Assembly: GCF_964036595.1 (NCBI RefSeq)
Contig: NZ_OZ038523.1
Location: 1,990,501 to 2,054,500 of the forward strand
Direction of reading: 5' to 3'
DNA from: Tenacibaculum sp. 190524A05c
GTDB lineage: Bacteria; Bacteroidota; Bacteroidia; Flavobacteriales; Flavobacteriaceae
DNA length: 64,000 nucleotides
In this document: one piece after another, positions 63,596-64,000 of the stretch
Layout: each line of letters begins with the position of its first letter
Numbering within the stretch: the first letter of the stretch is position 1
The notes under the pieces: generated by a model
Seen by the model: the letters and a program-made list of their open reading frames with translations, nothing else
What the model was told of the DNA's origin: nothing
Databases searched by the model: none
Translations under genes and position numbers: made by a program

Positions 63596-64000
63596 CTAAT
63601 ACTGCTTCAACAAAAATTGAATCAAATCAGTTGTTGTTACAATTCCAATTAATTCTCCTTCTTCAACAACAGGCAACGCATGAAACTCTCTAGCTGCTAA
63701 GATTTCTGCAACTTCTCTTATCGTATTGTTTTTTTCAATAGTCACAACATTTTTTGTCATCACTTGTTCAATTGTAAAGACACTATTTAACACTACATCA
63801 ACTTCAGTTTCAAACTCCTCTACAGTTTCCGCATAACTCACTCGCATTAAATCAGTATGGCTCAACATTCCTATAACTTTTTGACCTTGTACTATCGGAA
63901 TATGACGAATTTGATGTGTTTTAAAAAGTTCTTCAGCAGTAGTTAAATCGTCATTAGAATTTAAAGTGATTACGTTATCACTCATGATTTTTGAAATTGG
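63596..64000 (-). CDS. Two-CBS-domain protein, 5' end beyond the window
   Basis: The frame is open to the window edge; the residues before the apparent Met at 63985 read PISKIM, the usual opening of a CBS protein, so the true start lies outside and Met 63985 is internal. Visible part (135 codons): first CBS with RHIPIVQGQKVIGMLSHTDL and second with EFHALPVVEEGELIGIVTTTDLIQ (about 23 residues, here cited for pattern). Such stand-alone pairs bind adenosyl ligands and regulate partners; target unknown. Confidence 0.85.
   Translation of the reverse strand, partial: PISKIMSDNVITLNSNDDLTTAEELFKTHQIRHIPIVQGQKVIGMLSHTDLMRVSYAETVEEFETEVDVVLNSVFTIEQVMTKNVVTIEKNNTIREVAEILAAREFHALPVVEEGELIGIVTTTDLIQFLLKQY

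Overview
The window looks like the chromosome of a marine, AT-rich Flavobacteriaceae bacterium (Tenacibaculum/Kordia/Aquimarina-like; genus not resolved). Signs of this are the type IX secretion (T9SS) C-terminal sorting domains, a PorP/SprF protein, the block CBS-nadK-DUF6089-uppS-bamA-ompH-ompH-murI, promoters with the Bacteroidetes -7 box TAnnTTTG, and tRNA genes without an encoded CCA. I see no phage, insertion sequence or CRISPR array.

Layout. 1-5.3 kb: a truncated alginate-export-like porin, a PilJ-type sensor-domain protein, a small secreted protein, and a T9SS-exported DUF4114 protein lying between two identical tRNA-Gln genes. 5.3-24.9 kb: a DUF2723 membrane protein, a LodA/LodB quinoprotein oxidase pair, a thioredoxin-fold protein without active-site cysteines, a phosphoesterase, a serine hydrolase, polA, a double-glycine-leader peptide next to a GT8-like glycosyltransferase, a uracil-DNA glycosylase-like protein, an unannotated 33-residue gene, a DEAD-box helicase and a LytTR membrane regulator followed by a CPBP protease. 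24.9-33.7 kb: trigger factor, small membrane proteins, an unknown/SUKH pair, a TerC protein, an unusual fusion of an alpha-oxoamine synthase to a FemAB-like acyltransferase, an alpha/beta hydrolase and pdxJ. 33.7-42.7 kb: the envelope-biogenesis block and a PorP/SprF protein.

42.7-63.1 kb is the most unusual part. Three LytTR-type histidine kinase/response regulator pairs lie on the minus strand, interleaved with two giant T9SS surface proteins (beta-helix plus five InlB-like repeats each) and a secreted protein of unknown function. Each giant gene is followed within 6-11 bases by a 28-residue membrane mini-protein gene and then a terminator; a third, 30-residue relative lies alone. Upstream of all three kinase operons, both giant genes and the secreted protein I find direct repeats with a period of exactly 21 bp, the geometry of LytTR operators. 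In five of the six, a -7-like box lies 32-33 bases downstream. The repeats fall into two sequence classes that match the similarity of the regulators' DNA-binding domains: class A for the first kinase/regulator pair and its giant gene, class B for the other two pairs and their neighbours. I read this as a multi-branch, self-regulated surface-display system with hidden small membrane proteins.

The window ends in a conserved 73-residue protein and a two-CBS-domain protein that runs off the right edge. All calls come from reading the sequence; no database search was run.
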